This document shows, piece after piece, positions 1-5,656 of a stretch of DNA of 10,772 bases. The DNA comes from Clostridia bacterium (GTDB taxonomy: Bacteria; Bacillota_A; Clostridia; Christensenellales; UBA1242): NCBI GenBank assembly GCA_017403205.1, contig JAFQOM010000169.1, positions 1 to 10,772 of the forward strand, written 5' to 3'. The notes beneath the pieces were generated by a model. It was not told where the DNA came from. It made no database searches and was given only the letters and a program-made list of their open reading frames with translations. The position numbers were made by a program, and so were the translations under genes. Within the stretch, counting starts at the first letter, position 1. Each line of letters starts with the position of its first letter.

Positions 1-1
1 A

Positions 2-2128
2 ATATATGGTTTTGATATTGTTATAGAATCAAATGATATTGAAATAAGTGGAACAGCGGATGGAAAGCTTAAACTTTTGGGAAATGAAACTGACAGTTTA
101 TTTAGTGTTAACATTAATGGTAAGAATCCTGGTGGTCAAATAACATCTATTAGCAATTTTTCATCATACTTTCAATTTTTTAATATTTATGTAGACAATA
201 TTGATTTGTTTGTAAATACAGACGGAAAACTAGATTTTGCTGGCAACAGTTTAACTTTTGCAAGAGACTTAATGAAAGATGAAGAAGTTGGTTTTAGTTT
301 TTATGTTGGCGATCAAAAACTTTCTAGCAATACAATAGCTATAAATGGCTCGACAGACGGATATTATGTTAAAACAATAAAATCGCCTTTTGTTGTTGAA
401 TGGGTAGACCAATTTGATGCACCTAGTGCTAATCAAGATTTTATAACAATTACATATGACGGCGGGGATTATAGCCAAAAATTATCAATAGTAGAGTTGT
501 CATATATCAGTTCTAATTTAAATCCTTCTTATAATATTGAAAGCCCAATTATAGTAGAGGGTGACTATAAGTTATCATTTAAGGCTGTGCCTCTTCAAAA
601 TGAAGAAGACGCAACTTACACAGCAACAATGAAGTTGGTTTTACAAAATATAGAATCTGGAGAAAGAATCACTTTAACACATGATATAACTGTAACTTGT
701 CAAATTACAAACTTTGACATCGAGGTGGGTAAAGAGGATGTTGATGCAGGTTCTCAACCATATCATTATATTTATGCAGGCGGCACATATTCTGTTTTAG
801 GTGGAGATATTAATATATCTGGTAAATTAAAAGAAAATATTAATGATGTAAAAGATATAACGGTTGAATTTGAAGATGTTGATTGGCAGGTTGAAGATAG
901 TCTTAATATAGAAGCTTCAAAGCACATGACTGCAACAAAGTATTCAAAAGATAAAAATGATTTTAGCCTTATTTGCAATGATTTAAACTATCAAAAAACA
1001 ATTAAAATTATTTTTAATGTTGAGTTTGATAATGGCGGAAAAGTTGTAATTTCTAAAAATGTTGTTGTTAAGCCAAACTTACACGCAAAATTAGAATTTG
1101 ATTTTTATGAAGAAGAAGAAGAAATAATTTTGACTGATAGCATTTATATGCAAAATAGTGTAGGTGGAGATTATAACAAAGTTGAAATAGAAAACTTTAG
1201 TTATGAAAATTTGGATGCTAATTATAATAAAAACAGTTTTATTATTTCTAACAAGGCATTTACCAATATAAGTCACTTCAGCAACTTTGAAGATTTTAAT
1301 GTTAAAGTTAACAAAGGGGCAGCGGCATTATCTGAGCAAGAAAGGACAATTGTGTTTACGTATGTAACCGCTAAATATACACTTGTATTTAATATTGTTG
1401 TGGATATTACAGATATTGACAATATATCTGATGAAGATCTTGTTATTGGTAATTATACAGAAGATAGTGGTGGATATTATTATATAACCGCAGGATCTAC
1501 TTTAAAAAGTAGCGATTCAACAGGTGTTCAATTTTCTGACAGACTTAGAAGAAACATAAAACATCTTAATGATAAGGATGTTGAGATTAATCTTACTACT
1601 GTTTCTCATGAAGGGGAAAGTGATGTTAATAACATGACTTATAAGTTTGAAAATGGAGAATTAGAACTATCTTGTGGGGCATTAAACTTTAAAAAAGTTA
1701 TTAAGATTGTTGTTACCTTTGATTTTAAAGCAGAAGGAATGGTTGCATTTGAAAAACAAATAACAATTTTGCCAAACTTATTTATTAAATTAGATAAAAA
1801 TTCTTTTAAAGAAGGCGAATCTTTTGATTTAGTTCAAAACCTTTTGTATAAAGAAGGTGAAGAATCTGAATATCAAAAACTAGATATTGACTTTAATTAT
1901 CGTAATGCTAGTGACGATGCTAAATATAGTATACGTAGTTTTGGTATTAATGAAAATGCATTTGTACCGGAGACTGAAACAGGTGAAGAACTTTTGATAA
2001 CTGTAAATACAGATGCTAGCACATTACCTGAGGAAAACAGAAGAATTACTTTTAAATATAAAGTAGACTTTAACGGTGATTTCTATGAGCTTGTTTATAA
2101 CTTTGTTGTAGAAATTACTGCACAATAA
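2..2128 (+). CDS. Large repeat-containing, beta-rich protein, probably extracellular (5' end missing)
   Basis: The reading frame is open from the first complete codon of the window to the TAA at 2126-2128, so the gene starts upstream; the TTG at 77 is an internal Leu codon without a Shine-Dalgarno sequence and should not be used as the start. The visible part is about 708 residues, acidic, rich in Asn, Asp, Ile, Val and Phe in alternating strand-like patterns, with almost no Cys. Two tandem units of about 235 residues are recognisable, roughly nt 709-1422 and 1423-2125. Both run in the same order: Y-I-x-AG-T, L-x-x-NI, a strand pair around L-x-x-L-N-[YF]-x-K-x-IKI, a PNL motif, then L-x-E-x-x-R-x-I-x-F-x-Y and a closing V-x-IT. 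Fragments of the pattern (DGKL-x-F-x-G-x-SLTF) occur further upstream. Such repeated beta modules are typical of surface or secreted proteins, but this is inference: the signal peptide would lie outside the window. The C-terminus has no LPXTG motif and no membrane segment. I do not recognise the family. Confidence 0.8.
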   Translation: MYGFDIVIESNDIEISGTADGKLKLLGNETDSLFSVNINGKNPGGQITSISNFSSYFQFFNIYVDNIDLFVNTDGKLDFAGNSLTFARDLMKDEEVGFSFYVGDQKLSSNTIAINGSTDGYYVKTIKSPFVVEWVDQFDAPSANQDFITITYDGGDYSQKLSIVELSYISSNLNPSYNIESPIIVEGDYKLSFKAVPLQNEEDATYTATMKLVLQNIESGERITLTHDITVTCQITNFDIEVGKEDVDAGSQPYHYIYAGGTYSVLGGDINISGKLKENINDVKDITVEFEDVDWQVEDSLNIEASKHMTATKYSKDKNDFSLICNDLNYQKTIKIIFNVEFDNGGKVVISKNVVVKPNLHAKLEFDFYEEEEEIILTDSIYMQNSVGGDYNKVEIENFSYENLDANYNKNSFIISNKAFTNISHFSNFEDFNVKVNKGAAALSEQERTIVFTYVTAKYTLVFNIVVDITDIDNISDEDLVIGNYTEDSGGYYYITAGSTLKSSDSTGVQFSDRLRRNIKHLNDKDVEINLTTVSHEGESDVNNMTYKFENGELELSCGALNFKKVIKIVVTFDFKAEGMVAFEKQITILPNLFIKLDKNSFKEGESFDLVQNLLYKEGEESEYQKLDIDFNYRNASDDAKYSIRSFGINENAFVPETETGEELLITVNTDASTLPEENRRITFKYKVDFNGDFYELVYNFVVEITAQ

Positions 2129-2147
2129 CTAAAGGAGAAAATAATTT

Positions 2148-2870
2148 ATGAACATTTTTGACAACCAAAAATATTATAATAAAGAAGAGTTTGATCAAGT
2201 TAGTTTTGAAGATCAAAAAGAATTGTTTTTAAGAATTAGATCTTGGGTTGCTAGTGCAGATAATGAAATTAGATACAACAAAGACAAGTTTAAAAAATAT
2301 GTTTTAAAAAAGATTGAGCAAATATGTGCTTATGCTTGTTCTGGACATATTCCATCTCAAGATTATATGGGGTATATTTATAAGCGTGGCTTTGGGGAAT
2401 TTTTTCCTATTAATTATAAAAGGTCTTTAGAGTGGAATATTATTGCAGCTGCTAACAACAGCAAGCTTGCACCTCAAAAGATGAAAGCTTTTATGAACCC
2501 TGCTGTTGATATGATTGTTTTAAGTGAAAAGTGGGGACAAATTATTAAATTTAATGACCTAAACTTAAAAAATTACTTTTGGTTTTTAAGCCAATATGTA
2601 TGTGAAGTTTTGTATAAAGATTTAAGTTTAAACCCTATTGAAATGTCAAAAAAAGAATTGATTGAAGAAGATACAAACGAGCGCAGAACAATTATCTTTT
2701 TTGACAGGTTTAGAGATAGAAGCGTAACAAAAGCAATTGAAATTTTAACAAGCCAATTGCCAGAAGATATGCCGGAAAATGAAGATGAAGGCTTTGGTGA
2801 AGATCTTTTGAAAAACGAAGATGGAACAGATAATGACGATATTAACGATATAAACATTGAAGATATTTAA
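2148..2870 (+). CDS. Hypothetical protein with a Sel1-like repeat and acidic C-terminal tail
   Basis: This 240-residue protein starts at an ATG preceded by an excellent AAAGGAG site, 19 bases after the stop of the repeat-protein gene, so the two are probably cotranscribed. It has no signal peptide or membrane segment and is probably cytoplasmic. Residues about 60-110 resemble one degenerate Sel1-like (TPR-related) repeat: a helix ending in G-H-I-P, Y-M-G-Y-I-Y-K-R-G-F-G, then N-Y-K-R-S-L-E-W-N and A-A-A-N. Sel1 repeats usually act as protein-protein scaffolds. Residues about 205-240 form a strongly acidic, probably disordered tail, with around 16 Asp/Glu in 36 residues. The middle (about 115-200) is helical and rich in aromatic residues. 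I cannot assign a function. The coupling to the large beta-rich protein suggests a shared process but proves nothing. Confidence 0.8.
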   Translation: MNIFDNQKYYNKEEFDQVSFEDQKELFLRIRSWVASADNEIRYNKDKFKKYVLKKIEQICAYACSGHIPSQDYMGYIYKRGFGEFFPINYKRSLEWNIIAAANNSKLAPQKMKAFMNPAVDMIVLSEKWGQIIKFNDLNLKNYFWFLSQYVCEVLYKDLSLNPIEMSKKELIEEDTNERRTIIFFDRFRDRSVTKAIEILTSQLPEDMPENEDEGFGEDLLKNEDGTDNDDINDINIEDI

Positions 2871-2893
2871 ATTTGTTTAAGATAATTATTATT

Positions 2894-2933
2894 AAAATTT
2901 TGCTTGTAATTAACATTGCAAGCAAAATTTTTT
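2894..2933 (+). terminator. Intrinsic terminator after the repeat-protein operon
   Basis: AAAATTTTGCTTGT at 2894-2907 pairs with GCAAGCAAAATTTT at 2918-2931, giving 14 bp with one wobble pair, a 10-base loop and a T run ending at 2933. The A run on the 5' side means it could also work on the other strand, but no minus-strand gene faces it. Confidence 0.85.
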
Positions 2934-2955
2934 AAGCGTTTTTAATTTTACTTTA

Positions 2956-2984
2956 TTGTATTTAAGGCTAGTAAATGTTTATAA
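2956..2984 (+). promoter_or_regulatory. Candidate rdgB promoter
   Basis: TTGTAT at 2956-2961 and TTATAA at 2979-2984 are 17 bases apart and would start transcription near 2991, about 33 bases before rdgB. The region lies after a strong terminator, so a promoter is expected here. The match is moderate, and in such A+T-rich DNA other -10 boxes (for example TATAAA at 2989-2994) are possible. Confidence 0.35.
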
Positions 2985-2994
2985 GCACTATAAA
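2978..2994. repeat. Inverted repeat TTTATA-5-TATAAA before rdgB
   Basis: TTTATA at 2978-2983 and TATAAA at 2989-2994 form a perfect 6-base inverted repeat around a 5-base centre. It overlaps the candidate rdgB -10 region. A near copy with a 3-base centre lies before metK at 3883-3897, and both are followed by a purine-rich Shine-Dalgarno stretch. It could be an operator half-site pair or simply A+T-rich promoter sequence. Confidence 0.35.
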
Positions 2995-3023
2995 TTGTAA
3001 ACAAAAAAAAGGACAATAAAACA

Positions 3024-3602
3024 ATGATTATTGCAACTAACAATGAGAAGAAAATTGAGCAAATAAGGATGTTGGCACAAGATATTAATTTTTTAGGCCT
3101 AAAAGAAGCCGGTATAGAAATTAATATTGATGAAGATGGAGAGACTTTTGAAGAAAATGCTGTAAAAAAAGCTGTTGAAATTTATAATATTACACACGAA
3201 GAAGTGTTGGCAGACGACAGTGGTTTGTGTATTGATTATTTTGATGGATGGCCAGGAGTTTATTCAAATAGATTTATACCAAATTCTAGCTCTTATCAAA
3301 GAAATGAAGCTATACTTGAAAAAATGAAAAATGTTGATGATGACTTGAGAGGAGCATCCCATGTTTGTGTTTTAGCTTTTTGTGATAAAGATGGCAATGT
3401 AAAAATTTTTAGAAGTGATGTAAAATTTAAAATTGCTAAAACCCAAAGAGGTGACAATTTTTTTGGATTTGACCCAATAGCATTACTTGATTGCGGCAAA
3501 ACGCTTGCAGAATTATCTAATGAAGAAAAGATAAAGTATAATGCAAGAGGCAAAGCTTTTGATTTGTTTTTAAAAGATTATAGAGAGCAATATTTAAAGT
3601 AA
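3024..3602 (+). CDS. rdgB: XTP/dITP diphosphatase, RdgB/HAM1 family
   Basis: This 192-residue enzyme (close to the usual length of about 195) hydrolyses non-canonical purine triphosphates such as dITP, XTP and ITP to the monophosphate and pyrophosphate, keeping deaminated purines out of nucleic acids. Visible motifs are the N-terminal I-I-A-T-N-N-E-K-K substrate loop (2-10), E-T-F-E-E-N-A (40-46), the A-D-D-S-G catalytic segment (63-67, Asp65 the likely general base), G-V-Y-S-N-R-F (78-84), R-G-x-x-F-F-G-F-D-P (142-151) and T-L-A-E-L-S-x-E-E-K (160-169). The usual S-H-R purine-recognition motif near the C-terminus reads N-A-R (173-175), so the His is absent. The start is supported by AAAGGA ending 10 bases upstream. 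It sits alone between the terminator at 2894-2933 and the metK promoter. Confidence 0.93.
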   Translation: MIIATNNEKKIEQIRMLAQDINFLGLKEAGIEINIDEDGETFEENAVKKAVEIYNITHEEVLADDSGLCIDYFDGWPGVYSNRFIPNSSSYQRNEAILEKMKNVDDDLRGASHVCVLAFCDKDGNVKIFRSDVKFKIAKTQRGDNFFGFDPIALLDCGKTLAELSNEEKIKYNARGKAFDLFLKDYREQYLK

Positions 3603-3628
3603 AGATTATCTAAGTGAAAATGTTTATT

Positions 3629-3651
3629 AAACAAGTTGGATTAACTTGTTT
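3629..3651 (+). terminator. Hairpin after rdgB, possible weak terminator
   Basis: AAACAAGTT at 3629-3637 and AACTTGTTT at 3643-3651 form a perfect 9-bp stem with a 5-base loop, 26 bases after the rdgB stop. There is no continuous T run downstream (the sequence continues GACTTG), so it may be a weak terminator or a 3'-end stabilising hairpin rather than a classical one. Confidence 0.4.
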
Positions 3652-3677
3652 GACTTGAAGCTAACTTAAAAAACACA

Positions 3678-3706
3678 TTGACAAAGCTAGTATATTATAT
3701 TATTAT
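3678..3706 (+). promoter_or_regulatory. Strong sigma-A-type promoter of metK
   Basis: A perfect TTGACA -35 box at 3678-3683 and TATTAT at 3701-3706 are separated by exactly 17 bases. Transcription should start at about 3713, just before the first paired base of riboswitch helix P1 (3714). This is the best promoter match in the window. Confidence 0.85.
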
Positions 3707-3712
3707 ATATTT

Positions 3713-3799
3713 ACCTATATAGAGTGCGTTAGGGACAAGCCCGTTTGCAGCGCACAGCAACCTGTTTTAATAACAAGGTGCTAAAGCTTGTATGATGGG
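3713..3799 (+). promoter_or_regulatory. SAM-binding riboswitch aptamer, SAM-I clan, P4-less (SAM-I/IV-like)
   Basis: The core is recognisable from AGGGAC, CAGCAACC and AAGGTGCTAA, hallmarks of the SAM-I (S-box)/SAM-IV clan, and it lies before metK. My hand fold is: P1 3714-3718 with 3795-3799; P2 outer GTGCG (3724-3728) with CGCAC (3751-3755); an asymmetric internal loop; P2 inner GGG (3732-3734) with CCC (3740-3742); P3 3760-3766 with 3772-3779, containing one bulged A. The P2 loop ACAAG (3735-3739) is exactly complementary to CTTGT (3787-3791), giving the conserved pseudoknot. Only three bases separate the pseudoknot from the 3' strand of P1, so no P4 helix can form. That fits the SAM-I/IV variant or SAM-IV architecture better than classical SAM-I. 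High SAM should stabilise P1 and switch metK off. Confidence 0.87.
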
Positions 3800-3817
3800 A
3801 TTTTAAAAACTAAAATA

Positions 3818-3849
3818 ATATCCTGTCAAATTGGCAGGGTATTTTTTTT
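3818..3849 (+). terminator. Riboswitch-controlled intrinsic terminator in the metK leader
   Basis: ATATCCTGTC (3818-3827) pairs with GGCAGGGTAT (3833-3842), 10 bp with two wobble pairs, a 5-base loop and eight T residues (3842-3849). An alternative antiterminator is visible: GGAT (3798-3801) with ATCC (3820-3823), extended by TTTA (3802-3805) with TAAA (3811-3814). It uses bases of the 3' strand of P1 and the 5' strand of the terminator, so the two structures exclude each other. SAM binding therefore favours termination. Confidence 0.85.
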
Positions 3850-3877
3850 GTAAAACAAATTATATAAAAAAACCGCG

Positions 3878-3901
3878 ATAATTTTATAAGCTATAAATTA
3901 T
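3878..3901 (+). other. A+T-rich hairpin in the metK leader, related to the element before rdgB
   Basis: ATAATTTTATA (3878-3888) can pair with TATAAATTAT (3892-3901) with one bulged T and a 3-base loop. It lies between the riboswitch terminator and the ribosome binding site of metK. Its core TTTATA-AGC-TATAAA (3883-3897) is nearly identical to the inverted repeat at 2978-2994. Its role is unknown; leader stabilisation or a protein site are both possible. Confidence 0.35.
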
Positions 3902-3931
3902 AGGAAAACATTAAAAAAGGAAAATATACTT

Positions 3932-5029
3932 ATGAAAAAAATTATTACAAGCGAAAGTGTTAATTGTGGACATCCAGACAAAACTTGCGATATTATTGCA
4001 GATAGTTTTTTGGACGAAGCATTAAAACAAGACAAAAATTGTCAAATGGCTGTAGAGTGTGCCATAAAAGATGATTTACTTATGATTTATGGTGAAGCTA
4101 CAACAACCGCTGATATTGATTATGATGGTATTGCCAAAAGGGTTTTGAAAGATATTGGTTATGACAACGAGTTTAAAATAATTAAAAAGATTTCTTGTCA
4201 ATCGCCAAACATAGCCCAGGCTGTTAAAAAAAGCCAATTGTGCGCAAACGACCAAGGCATTATGTTTGGTTATGCTACAAATGAAAATGCTGCATATATG
4301 CCTTATCCTATTTTACTTGCTCATAGAATTATGCAAGTTTATGACGAATACAGAAGGCAAAACAGCAATAAGTATTTTCCAGATGCCAAAAGTCAAGTTA
4401 GTGTAGAGTATGATGGAAATAAAGCTGTTAGAGTGGATACAATTGTTGTTTCTGTTTCTCATGCTAAGGGATTGAATCACAGCGAAATTTTAAATGATTT
4501 GAAACAAAATGTTATTAACAAAGTTTTAGCAGAATATAATCAACTTAAAAGCGATGATGTAAAATATATTGTAAATCCAAGTGGAGATTTTTATATTTGG
4601 GGAAGTTTTTCTGACAGTGGTTGTGTTGGTAGAAAAATTGTTGTAGATACCTATGGCGGCGTAGCTAAAGTTGGTGGAGGATGCTTCAGTTCTAAAAATG
4701 CAACTAAAGTTGATAGAAGTGGGGCGTATTATGCAAGATATGTTGCAAAAAACATAGTTGCAAACAATCTAGCTGAAAAATGCGAAGTAGAACTTAGTTA
4801 TGCTATTGGCCTTAAAGAGCCTGTAAGTGTAGAAATTAACACATTTAATACGGAAAAAGTTGACAAAGATAGATTAAATAAAATTGTAAAAAATAATTTT
4901 AATTTTAATGTTCAAAATATGATTGATGAGCTTCAACTTTTAAATCCTATTTATGCAAATACGGCTTGTTATGGCCACTTTGGAAGGAAAGAATTTCCTT
5001 GGGAAAAAGTTAAAAAATTAAACATTTAG
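3932..5029 (+). CDS. metK: S-adenosylmethionine synthetase, divergent MetK
   Basis: The enzyme makes S-adenosylmethionine from ATP and methionine in the cytoplasm. At 365 residues it is somewhat shorter than the usual 380-400. Conserved landmarks are S-E-S-V-N-C-G-H-P-D-K (His14, Asp16, Lys17), S-P-N-I-A-Q, N-D-Q-G-I-M-F-G-Y-A (Asp107), P-D-A-K-S-Q-V (Asp151, Lys153), G-R-K-I-V-V-D-T-Y-G-G (Arg234, Lys235), S-K-N-A-T-K-V-D-R-S (Lys255, Lys259, Asp261) and the C-terminal Y-G-H-F-G-R. These catalytic and metal-binding residues are all present. Segments that are nearly invariant elsewhere differ: S-E-G-H-P-D-K is N-C-G-H-P-D-K, G-D-Q-G is N-D-Q-G, the G-G-P-x-G-D loop is W-G-S-F-S-D, and H-G-G-G-A-F-S-G is V-G-G-G-C-F-S-S. 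The start follows an AAAAAAGGA site. Expression is under the upstream SAM riboswitch, a feedback loop on its own product. Confidence 0.95.
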   Translation: MKKIITSESVNCGHPDKTCDIIADSFLDEALKQDKNCQMAVECAIKDDLLMIYGEATTTADIDYDGIAKRVLKDIGYDNEFKIIKKISCQSPNIAQAVKKSQLCANDQGIMFGYATNENAAYMPYPILLAHRIMQVYDEYRRQNSNKYFPDAKSQVSVEYDGNKAVRVDTIVVSVSHAKGLNHSEILNDLKQNVINKVLAEYNQLKSDDVKYIVNPSGDFYIWGSFSDSGCVGRKIVVDTYGGVAKVGGGCFSSKNATKVDRSGAYYARYVAKNIVANNLAEKCEVELSYAIGLKEPVSVEINTFNTEKVDKDRLNKIVKNNFNFNVQNMIDELQLLNPIYANTACYGHFGRKEFPWEKVKKLNI

Positions 5030-5036
5030 TTAAAAT

Positions 5037-5069
5037 AAAAAAACATCTTTTGATTAGGGTGTTTTTTTT
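5037..5069 (+). terminator. Intrinsic terminator after metK
   Basis: AAAAAAACATC (5037-5047) pairs with GGTGTTTTTTT (5058-5068), 11 bp with one wobble pair and a 10-base loop, ending in a T run to 5069. It begins eight bases after the metK stop and isolates metK from spoVT. Confidence 0.8.
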
Positions 5070-5096
5070 ATTTTGCTTTTAAATAAAAATTAGTAT

Positions 5097-5126
5097 GAAT
5101 AGAAGATAAAAATTTTTCAAACAATA
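5097..5126 (+). promoter_or_regulatory. Weak candidate forespore (sigma-G-like) promoter of spoVT
   Basis: GAATA (5097-5101) followed after 18 bases by AACAATA (5120-5126) partly resembles the GHATR / CATNNTA sigma-G pattern, and spoVT is a sigma-G gene in Bacillus subtilis. The -10 match is poor. A sigma-A alternative, TTGCTT (5073-5078) with TATGAA (5094-5099), is no better. A promoter is expected here after the terminator, but its class is not settled by sequence. Confidence 0.2.
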
Positions 5127-5151
5127 AATTTAATGAATAAAGGGGTGTGTT

Positions 5152-5646
5152 ATGGGTAATGGCATGGTGAGAAAGGTTGATGAACTTGGTAGAGTTGTTA
5201 TACCTAAAGAAATGCGTAGAATTTTAAATATTAAAACGGGAAGCTCTATAGAAATGATAATAGATGATGATAATCAGGTGGTGTTAAAAAAATTTTCTGA
5301 ATTAGAAAATATAAGTTCTGTTATAGAGTCTCTTGTAAAAACAATATATGATTTTTATAATATACCATGTTTTGTATGTGATGATGATAAAATTCTTGTT
5401 GTGTGTGGTTTGCCCAAAAAAGAGTTTTTATATAAAAAGATAAGATCTTTAAGCAATAAAAAAAACCAAACAACCTTAAAGGAAGTATTGGAAGGGGTTG
5501 AAGACAATTCGACGTGTTTTGTTTTTTCTGTTATAACAGATGGTTTTGATTGTGGAAAGTTAGTTTTGATAGGTGAAATGACAAATGAACAAATTTGCAG
5601 TATAAATGTTTTGGTTAAATTTGTTTGTAGTATTTTAAAGTTTTAA
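5152..5646 (+). CDS. spoVT: SpoVT-type AbrB-family transcription regulator
   Basis: The 164-residue protein has an N-terminal AbrB/SpoVT swapped-hairpin DNA-binding domain (about 5-50) with the diagnostic V-R-K-V-D-E-L-G-R-V-V-I-P-K-E-M-R-R run, then a C-terminal half (about 55-164) matching in size and pattern the GAF-like domain of SpoVT. B. subtilis SpoVT is 178 residues. In spore formers SpoVT adjusts sigma-G-dependent genes in the forespore. The full-length C-terminal domain separates it from the shorter AbrB and Abh regulators. The start is set by AAAGGGG at 5140-5146, a consensus ribosome site. The flippase gene follows 10 bases after the stop, the same pair order as in Bacillus and Clostridium (spoVT-yabM/spoVB). 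Confidence 0.88.
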   Translation: MGNGMVRKVDELGRVVIPKEMRRILNIKTGSSIEMIIDDDNQVVLKKFSELENISSVIESLVKTIYDFYNIPCFVCDDDKILVVCGLPKKEFLYKKIRSLSNKKNQTTLKEVLEGVEDNSTCFVFSVITDGFDCGKLVLIGEMTNEQICSINVLVKFVCSILKF

Positions 5647-5656
5647 ATGGATTTTT

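Noticed and set aside
77..79. TTG as start of the first gene
   Set aside because: The frame is open back to base 2, there is no Shine-Dalgarno sequence, and upstream residues continue the same beta-rich pattern, so it is an internal codon.
1109..1123. (GAA)5 run as a phase-variation tract
   Set aside because: It is a triplet repeat inside the coding frame (five Glu); length changes would not shift the frame, and it is short.
2573..2857. 94-codon open frame on the minus strand
   Set aside because: It is antisense to the Sel1-like gene, low-complexity Ser/Lys-rich, and has no sign of coding or of a ribosome site; a shadow of the acidic-tail codons. The same applies to the other minus-strand frames.
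5097..5126. A confident sigma-G promoter before spoVT
   Set aside because: The -35-like GAATA is acceptable but the -10 matches poorly; kept only as a low-confidence feature because family knowledge makes it plausible.
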